NCBI RefSeq assembly: GCF_016342265.1
Contig: NZ_JAEIOS010000015.1
Location: forward strand, 1 to 64,000
Length of the DNA stretch: 64,000 nt
Source: Corynebacterium meridianum
Lineage (GTDB): Bacteria; Actinomycetota; Actinomycetes; Mycobacteriales; Mycobacteriaceae
Direction of reading: 5' to 3'
The stretch's first letter is position 1. Every line of letters starts with the position of its first letter. The position numbers were made by a program, and so were the translations under genes. The notes below the pieces were generated by a model. It did no database searches. It had not been told where the DNA came from and saw nothing but the letters and a program-made list of their open reading frames with translations. Of this stretch, positions 51,795-61,556 are shown in pieces.

Positions 51795-53065
51795 TGCGGG
51801 ACAATCCGTTCGACTGTTTTCACCCAGGAATCAGCGAGATCGTGCTTGTCATGATCGGATTCGAACCAAGCTTCACCACGCCCGGCCACATCGAGCCGCG
51901 TCCGATCGGCGCAAAGGTCGAACCAGAGTTGGGCTAGTTCTTCTGGGCACATCGGAGTCACCACATCGCCCGCTCCAGATGAGAGAACGATCTCCGCCGC
52001 TTCGCCGGAGACAGCAGCACTTATGTGCTTACCCACCTGCATTGCTTCGAAGAGCTTGGAGGGGATCGTGTATTTCATGGGTGTCCACGATTGAAGGTGC
52101 ACGAGGGCAGTATCAGCCCACTCATAGTGGTGCATCATGGCTTCAAAGGGGATCCGACCGAGGAATTTGATGGGCAGTTTCTTCTCCTCCGCAAGACTCA
52201 TGACAGAGTCGAGATGCGCTCCACCTCCGGCAATCCGCATTTCCACCTCTGCTCCTTTTTCCCGTGCGATCGACAGAGCTTCAACTGCATTCTCCAGACC
52301 TTGAGCGCGTCCTACAGTGCCTGCATAGAGAACCCGAAGAGGACCACTACCCGGCTGGCCGGCGGTGGAGGAGCGGAACGTCTCCGAATGTGCTCGATTC
52401 CTCACGGCGACGACCTCGCCTCTGGCATCCGCTCGTCTGAGCTCAGCGAGTGATTCTGTAGTGGTGATGATGGCTTCTGCTCGCCTCAGGATCTGGGAGA
52501 GGACCTTGCCTGCGGCAAGGAGGAGCAGGTGGAAAACCGCGATTTTGGTCTTGCGGATGATTGGGACACCGGTTGGCTGCGGGTCCTTCCACTCATCGAT
52601 GTACTCTAGGATCTCGGGCCAAGCGTCCCTGAGCTCAACGACTAGTGGCAGCCGCCTCAACCTGGAGACGGCAATACCAACGGCTGCTGAGGGTAGTGCG
52701 GGGACAGTGCAGCAGACTATATCGATTGGTGTTCCTGCTTTCCGCGCATCTCGAATGATCTTTCGTGCCATCAGCAGCTGGGACATCATGATGACGGCCT
52801 GATCTTTGATTCGGCTTATCAGGGAAGACGTGTGCTCGCGAAACGACGACCGATAGATTCGGATACCGTCGGTTGACATATCGACCGCTCCGCTCTGGTG
52901 TGCAGGATCGTCGGAGATCAGCTTTCCACCGGGATAGTGCGGAGGGGGGCAGATGACAGTCAATTCGTGGCCTCTGTCGATCAGTGCTTTACTGATCCAC
53001 CGCCAACGTCGCTGGACCACCCCCTGCTCAGGTTCCCAGTATTGAGAGATGAGGAGAATGTGCAT
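51791..53065 (-). CDS. Glycosyltransferase, GT4 WbuB-like
   Basis: 424 residues, starting HILLISQYWEPEQGVVQRRWRWISKALIDRGHELTVICPPPHYPGG, the N-terminus characteristic of WbuB-type transferases (aminodeoxyhexose transfer). The C-terminal half has RVLYAGTVGRAQGLENAVEAL and the SKLFEAMQVGKHISAAVSGEAAEIV donor site. It is first gene of the minus-strand export operon (this gene, second GT4, wzm, wzt). ATG 53065 is preceded by GGGGGAA. Confidence 0.9.
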   Translation of the reverse strand: MHILLISQYWEPEQGVVQRRWRWISKALIDRGHELTVICPPPHYPGGKLISDDPAHQSGAVDMSTDGIRIYRSSFREHTSSLISRIKDQAVIMMSQLLMARKIIRDARKAGTPIDIVCCTVPALPSAAVGIAVSRLRRLPLVVELRDAWPEILEYIDEWKDPQPTGVPIIRKTKIAVFHLLLLAAGKVLSQILRRAEAIITTTESLAELRRADARGEVVAVRNRAHSETFRSSTAGQPGSGPLRVLYAGTVGRAQGLENAVEALSIAREKGAEVEMRIAGGGAHLDSVMSLAEEKKLPIKFLGRIPFEAMMHHYEWADTALVHLQSWTPMKYTIPSKLFEAMQVGKHISAAVSGEAAEIVLSSGAGDVVTPMCPEELAQLWFDLCADRTRLDVAGRGEAWFESDHDKHDLADSWVKTVERIVPQ

Positions 53066-53408
53066 TCGGACTAGATTCCCCCGGCAGCGCGGTGAATACT
53101 CTTGATTCCCGAGGCGAGCGAAGTGCCAATTCGGAGCGCCGACTCGGGGATCTTGTAGCTCAACTGAGAACCCTCTCCGGGAAAAATTGGGAAGCGAAAA
53201 GTGCTGTCCGCAGTCAGTTTTGAGCGTTATTCTACCGCGCTACTTCTGGTGATCCTATTTCTCCTGCGGTAGTAGGGTATCGGCTGGGGGCTGCTAGACA
53301 GCGGAATTTTCTTAATGGATACCTATCCATGGGTAGCTAGTCGGTTCTTTTCTTGGTTTTGTTACACGGAGCTTCCTCTGATCGACCGGCTGAAGACAGC
53401 GATATCCA
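53066..53408. other. Promoter region of the glycan-export operon and end of the accessory block
   Basis: No gene seen. A+T is raised in 53210-53370. The stretch should hold the promoter of the glycosyltransferase-wzm-wzt operon (minus strand) and the 3' end of the ABC exporter transcript. G+C rises again just beyond 53400, marking the block's right edge. Confidence 0.45.
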
Positions 53409-55901
53409 TCAGGTCGGCAGCTTCGGACGACCACGACCAGCTGCCACAAGGGTGAACACGCAGACGGTCTGGAGTGCGCTGACGGTGAGGGCCCCGATGG
53501 TGGCTGCATCCGGTGCGGGGAGAATACCGGATTGGTAGCTCCCCGAAGTAACGGCTCCCCCCACCCAGATTCCAAGTACCCCTCCGGCGATGGCGGCTAT
53601 GAAGGCGGCCGGAATGGCGAGCACCGTGACCTCGGTCAGCAGCATCATCAGTTGGCCGCCCCGCGACATACCTAGTGCCCCGAGAAGCGCCCTGTCCCGT
53701 GCGCGTTCCCGGACCGCGAGAGTCACCGTGTTCGCGACACCGACACCAGCTATCAGTCCGGCGACGAGCGTCATCAGTGTTGACATGGTCAGTATCCGGT
53801 CGGCGGTTGCGGCGATCTCGGCCCTGGTGGAGAAGCTCTCGGCCACCGACACGCGCGCCTCGTTCTGCGCGATGACGTCACCTATGGCGCTGAGCGTCGG
53901 ATTGTCCGCGACCTGATCCGGGGGCCCGTCGGTGCGGATCAGGATCGCCGGGCGGGGGAGCGGGGGTGCCTTGTCCACCGAAACGCCCTTCGTCGCGAGT
54001 GAACGGGCGCGGGCACCGTCGACGAGACCCGGTGCGATGAAACTCGTGCGCCCGGACCCGTGGCGGACCGTGGCGGTGACCGGTTGGTCGAAAATGGTCA
54101 GTTCTACCTGGCGGCCCTCCTTCACACGATCACGTATCGGTGAGTAGTCACCGACGATGATCTCCCCCGGTGCGGCACCCACCCCACCGCGGAGCAGTTG
54201 CCCGCCAGTGGCCTGATCCAGGGTGAGGACGTTCTCCGAGTTACCCCACGGGTTGTCGACCCGGGCCGCGTCCGGGGCGATCGCCGCGACGACGCCGGCG
54301 GTGCTGCGGATCGCGGTGACCAGATCATCCGGGACCGAATCCTCGAGCGCCGTCACCGTCACATCGATGTCTCCGGTTCCCCGGGCACCCGCGGTGAGAT
54401 GGTCCCGGATTATGTCCTGCCCGTGGAGCACCGCGGAGACGAGGGTGACCCCGGCGAAGATGATCGCCACCAGTGCTCCCGAGCGTTGCGGCTGTCGGCC
54501 GACGAAGGCTGCGCCGAGCTGGAGCGTCGGTGCCGGAAGCACACCCATGACGCGGGAGAGTCGGTTGATCAGGGCAGGCAGGAGGACGGCGAGCATGACG
54601 AGGATGCCGAGCGCGATGAGGCTGGCGGCTCCCACCGAACCGACCACCGCCCGCTTCGCCGTCAGACCGGGCACCACGGTCGCGGCGGCGAGTCCGGCCG
54701 CGGTGGTGGCTGCACCGAGGACGAATGTGAGTACGCGGCGCAGGGTGCTCTGTTGGCTGACGTCCGGCGAGGCGAGTGACTGCGTGATGGGGCGTCGGAC
54801 AACCGACCGTCCCGCCGGGAGTGCGGCGAGCACCGCCGTAACCACTCCGAGGAACACGATGACCGCCTGCCAGGCCCCGGGCAGTGCCACATCCGCGAGC
54901 GGCACCCGCACCCCGAGGGCGGCGGCGTTTTCACCCGCGATACGGGCGAGCCACAGCCCGGCGGGTGCGCCGAGCACTCCTGCGAGGGCGCCGAGGATCG
55001 TGGCCTCCACGATGACGGAGGTGAGGATCTGCGTTGTGGACGCACCCGTGGAGCGCAGGAGCGCGAACTCGCGTTGGCGTTCCCCGGTGAGTACCGAGAA
55101 CGCCGAGAGGATCACCAGGCCGGCGACCGCTGCGACGACCGCGATGAACACCGCGAGCAGCAGGAAGTAGCGGTCACGTTTGGACAGGTACCGGTCGGAG
55201 AGCTCCGCGGTGTGTGCCGTGGCGGTGGTGACCGCGGTCGAGCTGCCCTGTGGCAGTGCGGTCCTGATAGCTCCGGCGAGCGCCTCCGGCGTGGTGCCGG
55301 GCGCCGCCATAACCCGGATTTCCCCGGTCCGGGAGTCACCGGACCAGGCATCGACGGCTGCCGGTGTGGCGAGGATGGAGTCTGAGCCGATGAGCTGTTC
55401 CTGGGCGGATTTCTCCACCCGTCCCACGATCCTCACCCGGGTCGTATCCGGGATCCCGGGGGCCTCGAGGGAGAGTTTCTGCCCGATCGCGTGATCGTCG
55501 TCGGTGGCGAGGACCTCGTTGTCGGATGTCGGGAAACCGCCCTCGGTGAGGGAACGCCACTGCAGGGGGCCGTCGGTGATGGACTGGACGTAGGTGGAGC
55601 GGTACACGGTGCCCGTGTCGGCGATCGCGCCCCGGAAGGTCCGGTCGAACACCGCATCCGCGACGCCGGGAACGGAGCGGACGGACGTCAGCGGATCGGC
55701 GTCCCCGGCGGAGTACCGGACGGTGACCACGACATCCGCGTTCGCGTAGGGCCGGTCGAAGATCTCGCCCACCGTGCGTTGGAGCGTCGTCGTGATCGCG
55801 GCGGTCGCGACGGTGAGTGCGACGGCCGCGAAGATGGAGAAGAACAGTGAGAGGTAACGCAGTCCACGTCGGCGGAGCTGAGCGAGTGCGAGCCGGATCA
55901 C
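53409..55901 (-). CDS. FtsX/MacB-type ABC transporter permease (830 aa)
   Basis: N-terminal helix RYLSLFFSIFAAVALTVATAAI, a ~200-residue extracytoplasmic domain, then an FtsX block with RQREFALLRSTGASTTQIL. A second extracytoplasmic region and a final FtsX block (RARDRALLGALGMSRGGQLMMLL) follow, with ten helices in all. The true start is GTG 55899-55901, overlapping the ATPase stop by 4 bases; the frame upstream of that is antisense-like shadow of the ATPase gene. Same architecture as the pair at 3196-6575 but clearly different in sequence. Substrate unknown. Confidence 0.9.
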   Translation of the reverse strand: MIRLALAQLRRRGLRYLSLFFSIFAAVALTVATAAITTTLQRTVGEIFDRPYANADVVVTVRYSAGDADPLTSVRSVPGVADAVFDRTFRGAIADTGTVYRSTYVQSITDGPLQWRSLTEGGFPTSDNEVLATDDDHAIGQKLSLEAPGIPDTTRVRIVGRVEKSAQEQLIGSDSILATPAAVDAWSGDSRTGEIRVMAAPGTTPEALAGAIRTALPQGSSTAVTTATAHTAELSDRYLSKRDRYFLLLAVFIAVVAAVAGLVILSAFSVLTGERQREFALLRSTGASTTQILTSVIVEATILGALAGVLGAPAGLWLARIAGENAAALGVRVPLADVALPGAWQAVIVFLGVVTAVLAALPAGRSVVRRPITQSLASPDVSQQSTLRRVLTFVLGAATTAAGLAAATVVPGLTAKRAVVGSVGAASLIALGILVMLAVLLPALINRLSRVMGVLPAPTLQLGAAFVGRQPQRSGALVAIIFAGVTLVSAVLHGQDIIRDHLTAGARGTGDIDVTVTALEDSVPDDLVTAIRSTAGVVAAIAPDAARVDNPWGNSENVLTLDQATGGQLLRGGVGAAPGEIIVGDYSPIRDRVKEGRQVELTIFDQPVTATVRHGSGRTSFIAPGLVDGARARSLATKGVSVDKAPPLPRPAILIRTDGPPDQVADNPTLSAIGDVIAQNEARVSVAESFSTRAEIAATADRILTMSTLMTLVAGLIAGVGVANTVTLAVRERARDRALLGALGMSRGGQLMMLLTEVTVLAIPAAFIAAIAGGVLGIWVGGAVTSGSYQSGILPAPDAATIGALTVSALQTVCVFTLVAAGRGRPKLPT

Positions 55902-56758
55902 GCGGAGGCACCACCGTCGGCCGCGTGCCGGGAGTGCCGCCCGGGACGTGTCGCCGGGGCCCGTAGCGCATGTCCGTCCGTGCCGGTGACGTGTCCGTCG
56001 CGCATGGTGATCAGGTGGTCGCCGCACTCGGCTGCAGCGGGGTCGTGGGTCACCACAGTCAGGGTCTGACCGAATTCGTCGACCAACCGCCGGAACAGGG
56101 TGAGCACCTCCGCTCCGGTCTCCGAGTCGAGGGAACCGGTGGGTTCGTCGGCGAATATGATGTCCGGGCGGGCCAGCAGTGCCCGGGCGATGGCGACGCG
56201 TTGCCGCTGGCCGCCGGAGAGCTGGTGCGGGAGGTGTTTCAGGCGCTGGTCGAGCCCGAGCCGTCCGGTGATCTCGTCGTACCAGGTCGGGTCGATGCGG
56301 GAATGCGCGAGGCGCATCGGTAGCCGGATGTTGTCCCGCACGGTGAGCACGGGAACGAGGTTGAATTCCTGGAAGATAACGCCGATTCGGGTGCGGCGGA
56401 GCTTCGCCCGTTGGTTCTCGGACAGCGAGCTCAGGACGGTGTTTCGCTCCCGTCGGTTTCCCGCACCCGTGCCGTGCAGGGTCACGGTGCCGGAGTCGGG
56501 GACCGACAGTCCCGAGAGGCAGTGCAGGAGGGTGGTCTTGCCGGACCCGGACGGACCCATGAGGGTCGTCCACCGGCCGCGGGGGATGGACACCGACACG
56601 TCATCGAGCGCGGTGACGCGGGCGTCACCGGTGCCGAACGCCTGGGTCAGGTGGCTCGCGGTGAGCACCGGGTCGTGGGCGGGGCCGGAGGGGTCGGGCA
56701 CGGAGTTCACGGGGTGGATCACGCCTTTGCTGACGGAGCTCGGTGAGGTGTCGGCCAC
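55898..56758 (-). CDS. ABC transporter ATP-binding protein (LolD/MacB type)
   Basis: 286 residues. Walker A GPSGSGKTT (about 69-77), Q-loop VIFQEFNLVP, signature LSGGQRQRVAIARALL, Walker B IIFADEPTGSLD, H-loop VVTHD. The C-terminal ~35 residues are extra and Arg/Ala-rich. Starts at GTG 56758. It energises the permease encoded next in the operon. Confidence 0.92.
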   Translation of the reverse strand: MADTSPSSVSKGVIHPVNSVPDPSGPAHDPVLTASHLTQAFGTGDARVTALDDVSVSIPRGRWTTLMGPSGSGKTTLLHCLSGLSVPDSGTVTLHGTGAGNRRERNTVLSSLSENQRAKLRRTRIGVIFQEFNLVPVLTVRDNIRLPMRLAHSRIDPTWYDEITGRLGLDQRLKHLPHQLSGGQRQRVAIARALLARPDIIFADEPTGSLDSETGAEVLTLFRRLVDEFGQTLTVVTHDPAAAECGDHLITMRDGHVTGTDGHALRAPATRPGRHSRHAADGGASA

Positions 56759-56892
56759 GGTGTCGTGTGGTGTCTCCGGGCCGTCGCCCTGATCCGCCAG
56801 CGGTGAAAAGCTGTGGTCGTACCTCTCGGGTACAGATTCATCTAATCACGGCAGTGCGTCTCGGGGGCTGAGTCGCCCACGGTCGGGGCGCT

Positions 56893-57237
56893 TCACCCCC
56901 ACCCCAGCTCGTGCAGTTCATCGTCGTCGAGTCCGAAGTGGTGGCCGATCTCGTGGCCGACGGTGATGCGGACCTGCTCGATCAGGTCTTCTTCGCTGGT
57001 GCAGTAGTCGAGCATCGCCTCCTTGTAGATCGTGATCGAGGAGGGCAGTCCGGTGTGGTTGGCCAGGCGCTCGGGCAGGGGGACTCCGTGGTACAACCCG
57101 AGGATGGTCTTTGAGTCGGGGTTGTAGTCCTCGATGAGGATGGCGACGTTCCGGAGGTTGTCCAGGAACACGTCCGGGATGCGCTCGAAGCCCATGTCCA
57201 CGAGCTCGTTGAAGCGTTCGTCGGAGACGTCGATCAC
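56893..57237 (-). CDS. Minimal zincin metallopeptidase (DUF1025-type)
   Basis: 114 residues with His95-Glu96-x-x-His99 (TVGHEIGHHFGLDDDELHELG), the zinc site of the small metallopeptidase family conserved in actinobacteria. The N-terminal part (ERFNELVDMGFERIPDVFLDNLRNVAILIED) is also family-typical. No signal peptide. Role unknown. Preceded by the septum-formation-domain gene on the same strand, 30 bases away. Confidence 0.88.
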   Translation of the reverse strand: MIDVSDERFNELVDMGFERIPDVFLDNLRNVAILIEDYNPDSKTILGLYHGVPLPERLANHTGLPSSITIYKEAMLDYCTSEEDLIEQVRITVGHEIGHHFGLDDDELHELGWG

Positions 57238-57267
57238 GGAGGTGTCCTTGTCTGGGCGGGTTTTCGG

Positions 57268-58287
57268 CTACTGGCGGATGGGATCGCGTTCGGGCTGTGG
57301 TGCCGGTGGTGCGCCGTCGATCACGAACGGGCCAGTGGCGGTGCCCTCGAGGGTGGCGAACCCACCGTCGGCGTTCGCCTTGAACAGGGCGCAGTTGACA
57401 GTGTTTGCCCCTCCGTTCCAGGCGTTGGCGTCGATGGCCGTCCAGAAGGATTCGAGGGTGGAGTGGTAGAAGGGATCGTCTCCTCCGAGGTGATCCCGGG
57501 CGGCCTGGGTGCAGGCGTCCTTGAGGAACGCGTCCTGGTCCGCGACGGTGGGGGTGCCCTCGGGGAACACGGGTTTGAGGTCGATGACCGCGGTGATCTC
57601 GAGCTGGTGCGGTTCTGCGCAGTCCACTGCCCGAGGTGCACCCGCGGGACCGATGGTGACGCATTCGCCGGGCTGGAAGATCCGGGACTGGTCCTGCTCG
57701 GCGGCCCGGCCGCGGGTGGTCAGGGTCTTGCCGCCGTCGTCGGTGACCTGGACGCCGCAGAGCATGGTGCGGTCGCCGGCCTCCCAGGCGCTGGCCGGGG
57801 GGAGGATCGGGGCGATGGAGTACCGGCCGTGCGGTGTGAAGCGTCCGCCCAGGTAGTCGATGGTGGGGGTCTTGCAGAGCTCTTCCCGCAGCTGCGCCTG
57901 GCGGGTGAGGTTGGGTGCCGGGGCGGAGGGGCCGAACTCGCTCGACGGGTAGGTTCCGAGATTCTCGCGGGCGGAGACCTCGAACCGGTGGTCCGTGGCG
58001 CAGTCGGCCTTCTGGAAGTTCGACACCGTACCGTCGGCGGCGACATCCCAGTTGAGGCAGTCTCCTACGTCGGCGGTGGTGAACGGGGCGGCCGCCGGTC
58101 TTGTGCTGCTCGTCTCCCCGGTGCTGCTTGATGCCGTGCCGGTCACGGCTCCAGCATCGGTACCGGCGTCCGCGGCGGTCTCTGCGGCGACATGGCTGTA
58201 GGACCCGACGCCGACGGCGGCGACGAGCATTGCGATGAGTCCCGCCTGTACCGCGGTGGCTGAACGCCAGGATCTGGTTGCTGTCAT
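57268..58287 (-). CDS. Septum-formation-domain membrane protein
   Basis: 339 residues. One N-terminal transmembrane helix (AGLIAMLVAAVGVGSYSHV), a Ser/Thr/Ala linker, and two copies of the small Cys-containing septum-formation domain. The first is TADVGDCLNWD...KADCATDHRFEVSARENL and the second FQPGECVTIGP...VDCAEPHQLEITAVIDL, each with the C...C/H pattern. The family is tied to cell envelope and septation by name only. Acts outside the membrane. Confidence 0.82.
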   Translation of the reverse strand: MTATRSWRSATAVQAGLIAMLVAAVGVGSYSHVAAETAADAGTDAGAVTGTASSSTGETSSTRPAAAPFTTADVGDCLNWDVAADGTVSNFQKADCATDHRFEVSARENLGTYPSSEFGPSAPAPNLTRQAQLREELCKTPTIDYLGGRFTPHGRYSIAPILPPASAWEAGDRTMLCGVQVTDDGGKTLTTRGRAAEQDQSRIFQPGECVTIGPAGAPRAVDCAEPHQLEITAVIDLKPVFPEGTPTVADQDAFLKDACTQAARDHLGGDDPFYHSTLESFWTAIDANAWNGGANTVNCALFKANADGGFATLEGTATGPFVIDGAPPAPQPERDPIRQ

Positions 58288-58366
58288 GATTCCTCCATCA
58301 TGCCGGGTGTGCCGGTCGGGTGCACACAGACCCCCTGGTGAAGGTGCGGGGTAGTCGTCGACCGGG

Positions 58367-59134
58367 TCAGTCGGTGGGCTGTTCCGCGGCCCGTTCCACG
58401 TGTGTCTTCAGTGTGTACCGGTCGGTCCGGTAGAGGGATGAGCACCACTCCACCGGGTATTCCCCGGAGAGTGACATCCGGACGATCTTGAGCAGTGCCG
58501 TGCCGGGTTCCACGTCCAGGACCCCCGCGGTGGTTGCGTCGGCGTTGATGGCGGTGGCGATCTGTTCTGCCTCGGTGACCGGGAGGCCGTACTCCTTGTC
58601 GAGGATGCCGTAGACGGAGGTGTGCACGTCCTTGTCCAGGAGATCCGGCACGTGGACGCTGTTGTACCAGCTGTCGTCGATGGCGTAGGGGCGGCCGTCG
58701 CCGAGACGCAGGCGGCGGAGGTGCGGGTGGGGCCGTTCACCGGCCCGGAAGAACGCCTCGACTTCCGCGGGCGCGGTGTCCACCTTGGAGAGCAGGACGT
58801 CGGAGGTGGCCCGCAACCCCTGGGAGCTCATCTCGGAGGAAAAGGAGGCCAGGTGCAGGCGCGAGATGAGCGGTGCCGGGGCGACGAAGGTGCCCTTCCC
58901 GCGGGCCCGCTTCAGGCGTCCGGAGGCGACGAGATCCCCGATGGCCCGCCGGACGGTGATCCGGGAGACACCGAAGGTCTCCTCCAGGACCCGCTCGCCG
59001 GGCAGCATGTCTCCGGGTTCCAGGTCGGTGGTGCAGATCTCCTCGAGAATCTCCCGCAGCTGCGCGTGCTTCGGTTTCGGCCCGTCGGTGAGTTGGCGGG
59101 CAGGGAGTGCCGGAAACTTCGCGGAGGTGACCAT
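58367..59134 (-). CDS. farR: FarR-type GntR/HutC regulator
   Basis: 255 residues: N-terminal winged helix ([62 protein letters not shown]) and C-terminal UTRA effector domain (~95-250). Position directly divergent from serS matches, by recall, C. glutamicum farR, a HutC-subfamily regulator reported to respond to acyl-CoA and to influence amino-acid metabolism. The ATG at 59134 has TATACT (minus strand, 59141-59146) 6 bases upstream, so it is leaderless. Confidence 0.82.
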   Translation of the reverse strand: MVTSAKFPALPARQLTDGPKPKHAQLREILEEICTTDLEPGDMLPGERVLEETFGVSRITVRRAIGDLVASGRLKRARGKGTFVAPAPLISRLHLASFSSEMSSQGLRATSDVLLSKVDTAPAEVEAFFRAGERPHPHLRRLRLGDGRPYAIDDSWYNSVHVPDLLDKDVHTSVYGILDKEYGLPVTEAEQIATAINADATTAGVLDVEPGTALLKIVRMSLSGEYPVEWCSSLYRTDRYTLKTHVERAAEQPTD

Positions 59135-59234
59135 GCGCTCAGTATACTCCGGTGGTCATAACCGGATGGCCGTCTTTGTGGTGATGGTCCACCACCCGGG
59201 TCGCCGTGCTGCACTGTTCGGTAGGCTGGCACGC
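59135..59234. promoter_or_regulatory. farR/serS divergent promoters
   Basis: For farR, the -10 TATACT is embedded in the palindrome AGTATACT (59141-59148). GntR/HutC operators often carry a GT-N-TA-N-AC core, so this may be an autoregulatory site. For serS, TAGGCT (59222-59227) ends 7 bases before the GTG at 59235. Confidence 0.5.
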
Positions 59235-60494
59235 GTGATTGATCTCAAATTCCTCCGCGACAACCCCGACGTGGTCCGTGCCTCCCAGCGCACCCGCGGC
59301 GAGGATCCAGGTCTCGTCGATCAGCTGATCGCCGCCGATGCCACCCGACGGGAGGCGATCGTCGCCGCCGACAGCCTGCGCTCCGAGCAGAAGGCCTTCG
59401 GCAAGAAGATCGGCCAGGCCGCCCCCGAGGACCGCCCCGCCCTGCTGGCCGGCTCCAACGAACTGAAGGCCAGGGTCAAGGAAGCCGAGGCGACCCAGAA
59501 GCAGGCCGCCGAGGAAGTGGAACGACTCCAGTCGCGCATCGGGAACATCGTCGAGGGCGCCCCCGCCGGTGGGGAAGACGACTTCATCGTGCTCGAGCAC
59601 GTCGGTGAACCCCCTAGCTTCGACTTCGAACCGAAGGACCACCTCGAACTCGGCGAGTCCCTCGGGCTCATCGACGTCGAACGCGGTACCAAGGTCTCCG
59701 GTTCCCGTTTCTACTTCCTCACCGGATTCGGTGCGCTCCTGCAGCTCGGTATGCTCACCCTCGCCGCACAGCGCGCCACCGCAGCCGGCTTCACCCTCAT
59801 GATCCCGCCGGTCCTCGTTCGCCCGGAGACCATGCAGGGGACCGGGTTCCTGGACAGTCACGCCGACGAGATCTACCACCTCGAGGAGGACGACCTCTAC
59901 CTCGTGGGCACCAGTGAGGTCGCGCTCGCAGGTTTCCACTCCGACGAGATCATCGACCTCTCCGGTGGGCCTCTGCGCTACGCCGGCTGGTCCTCCTGCT
60001 TCCGCCGGGAGGCCGGTTCCTACGGCAAGGACACCCGCGGGATCCTCCGCGTCCACCAGTTCGACAAGGTCGAGATGTTCAGCTGGTGCAAGCCGGAGGA
60101 CGCCACCACCGAGCACCGGAAGCTCCTCGGTATGGAGCGCGACATGCTCGCCGCCGTCGAGGTTCCCTACCGCATCATCGACGTCGCCGGTGGCGATCTC
60201 GGAAGCTCCGCGGCGCGGAAGTTCGACACCGAGGCGTGGGTCCCGACGCAGGGCACCTACCGTGAGCTGACCTCGACCTCGAACTGCACGACCTTCCAGG
60301 CCCGCCGCCTGAAGGTCCGCTACCGCGATGACGACGGGCGCACCCAGCCCTGTGCCACCCTGAACGGGACACTGGCCACGACCCGCTGGCTCGTGGCCAT
60401 CCTGGAGAACAACCAGCAGGGGGACGGATCCGTCCGGATCCCCGAGGCCCTGCAGCCCTTCGTGGGCCGCGAGGTCCTCGAACCGGTGAAGTAG
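59235..60494 (+). CDS. serS: Seryl-tRNA synthetase
   Basis: 419 residues, class II. The N-terminal tRNA-binding coiled coil is [19 protein letters not shown]...[14 protein letters not shown] (1-110). Motif 2 is [28 protein letters not shown], the serine-binding segment is [17 protein letters not shown], and motif 3 is [19 protein letters not shown]. Charges tRNA-Ser. I start at GTG 59235 ([10 protein letters not shown]), where the domain begins; the frame open to 58776 is an antisense shadow of farR. Probably leaderless. Confidence 0.96.
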   Translation: MIDLKFLRDNPDVVRASQRTRGEDPGLVDQLIAADATRREAIVAADSLRSEQKAFGKKIGQAAPEDRPALLAGSNELKARVKEAEATQKQAAEEVERLQSRIGNIVEGAPAGGEDDFIVLEHVGEPPSFDFEPKDHLELGESLGLIDVERGTKVSGSRFYFLTGFGALLQLGMLTLAAQRATAAGFTLMIPPVLVRPETMQGTGFLDSHADEIYHLEEDDLYLVGTSEVALAGFHSDEIIDLSGGPLRYAGWSSCFRREAGSYGKDTRGILRVHQFDKVEMFSWCKPEDATTEHRKLLGMERDMLAAVEVPYRIIDVAGGDLGSSAARKFDTEAWVPTQGTYRELTSTSNCTTFQARRLKVRYRDDDGRTQPCATLNGTLATTRWLVAILENNQQGDGSVRIPEALQPFVGREVLEPVK

Positions 60495-60507
60495 ACACCA
60501 CCGCTGA

Positions 60508-60540
60508 CCGGCCGCGGGAAATGCACCCGCCCGCGGCCGG
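60508..60540 (+). terminator. Hairpin between serS and plsC
   Basis: CCGGCCGCGGG (60508-60518) pairs with CCCGCGGCCGG (60530-60540). The tail (AACGGATTT) is weak, so read-through into the acyltransferase gene is possible. Confidence 0.6.
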
Positions 60541-60587
60541 AACGGATTTCGAGACGAGACTCCAGCCGAATACAGACAGGACCCCCA

Positions 60588-61556
60588 ATGACCCAGCGTG
60601 AGTTCATCCGGGAAGGCATCTTCCGCTATCCGGTGGACCTCGTCCGCGTGCCGGACCACCCGACCGAGGCAACCGAGCCGTTCTACTCCCGCATCATCGC
60701 AGCGGTCCGCGCGCTGATGGGGGCCCAGGACATCACCATCACCATCGAGGGCGTGGAGAACGTCCCCGCTGAGGGCGGCGCGCTCCTGGCCTACAACCAC
60801 ACCGGCTACTACGACTTCATCTTCGGTGGGGTCGCCGGGTACTTCCGTGGCCGCAGGCTGGTGCGCTTCATGGCGAAGCGCGAGATCTACGATGTGCCCG
60901 TCATCGGGTGGTTCATGAACCGGATGCGCCACATCCGCGTCGACCGCTCCGCCGGACGTGGTGCCCTCGACGAGGCGGTCGCCAGGCTGCACGCCGGTGA
61001 GCTGGTCGGGATCTTCCCCGAGGGCACCATTTCCCGCAGCTTCGAGATGGACCGGTTCAAGACCGGTGCCGCCCGCATCGCCGCCGCCGCCGAGGTACCG
61101 CTCATCCCCGTCGCCATGTGGGGCTCGCAGCGCATCATAAGCAAGGGCGTGCCGCGCAACCTGGGGCGCAAGCACATCCCCGTCTGGATCCGTATCGGCG
61201 AACCCATCTCCGCCGCGGGCGATCCGGTCGAGGTCACCGATACCCTCCGAAACGCCGTCGCCGAACTTCTCGACGGCGTGCGCGCCGACTACGCCGCGGA
61301 GTACGGCGATTTCGCGGGCGCGCCCTGGATGCCCGCGTCCCTCGGCGGTAGCGCGCCCACCCTCGAGGAGGCCGCCGTGATCACCGCCGAGAAGAAGCAG
61401 GCGCGTGCAGACAAAAAAGCGGCTCGGGCGGCCGCACGTGCGGATCGCCGTGCGGACTTCGCCCTTGAGAAGATCACCGAGCACGGCCGTGCGCTCCCCG
61501 CCCGGATCCACCGCGCCTTCGCCCGGTTGGGTGTGTTCCTCCGGGGACTTCGGTGA
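60588..61556 (+). CDS. 1-acylglycerol-3-phosphate acyltransferase (PlsC family)
   Basis: 322 residues. Block I NHTGYYDF (acyltransferase HX4D), block II region around FMAKREIYDVPVIGWFMNRMRHIRVDR, block III FPEGTISR, and block IV PLIPVAMWG. A Lys/Ala-rich C-terminal extension (AEKKQARADKKAARAAARADRRADFAL) is unusual beyond the catalytic domain. Acylates lysophosphatidate or a related acceptor at the membrane. It overlaps the next gene by 4 bases (GTGA). Confidence 0.88.
   Translation: MTQREFIREGIFRYPVDLVRVPDHPTEATEPFYSRIIAAVRALMGAQDITITIEGVENVPAEGGALLAYNHTGYYDFIFGGVAGYFRGRRLVRFMAKREIYDVPVIGWFMNRMRHIRVDRSAGRGALDEAVARLHAGELVGIFPEGTISRSFEMDRFKTGAARIAAAAEVPLIPVAMWGSQRIISKGVPRNLGRKHIPVWIRIGEPISAAGDPVEVTDTLRNAVAELLDGVRADYAAEYGDFAGAPWMPASLGGSAPTLEEAAVITAEKKQARADKKAARAAARADRRADFALEKITEHGRALPARIHRAFARLGVFLRGLR

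Noticed and set aside
55902-56573. N-terminal extension of the second permease frame
   Set aside because: It overlaps the ATPase gene in another frame; the real start is GTG 55901, overlapping the ATPase stop.
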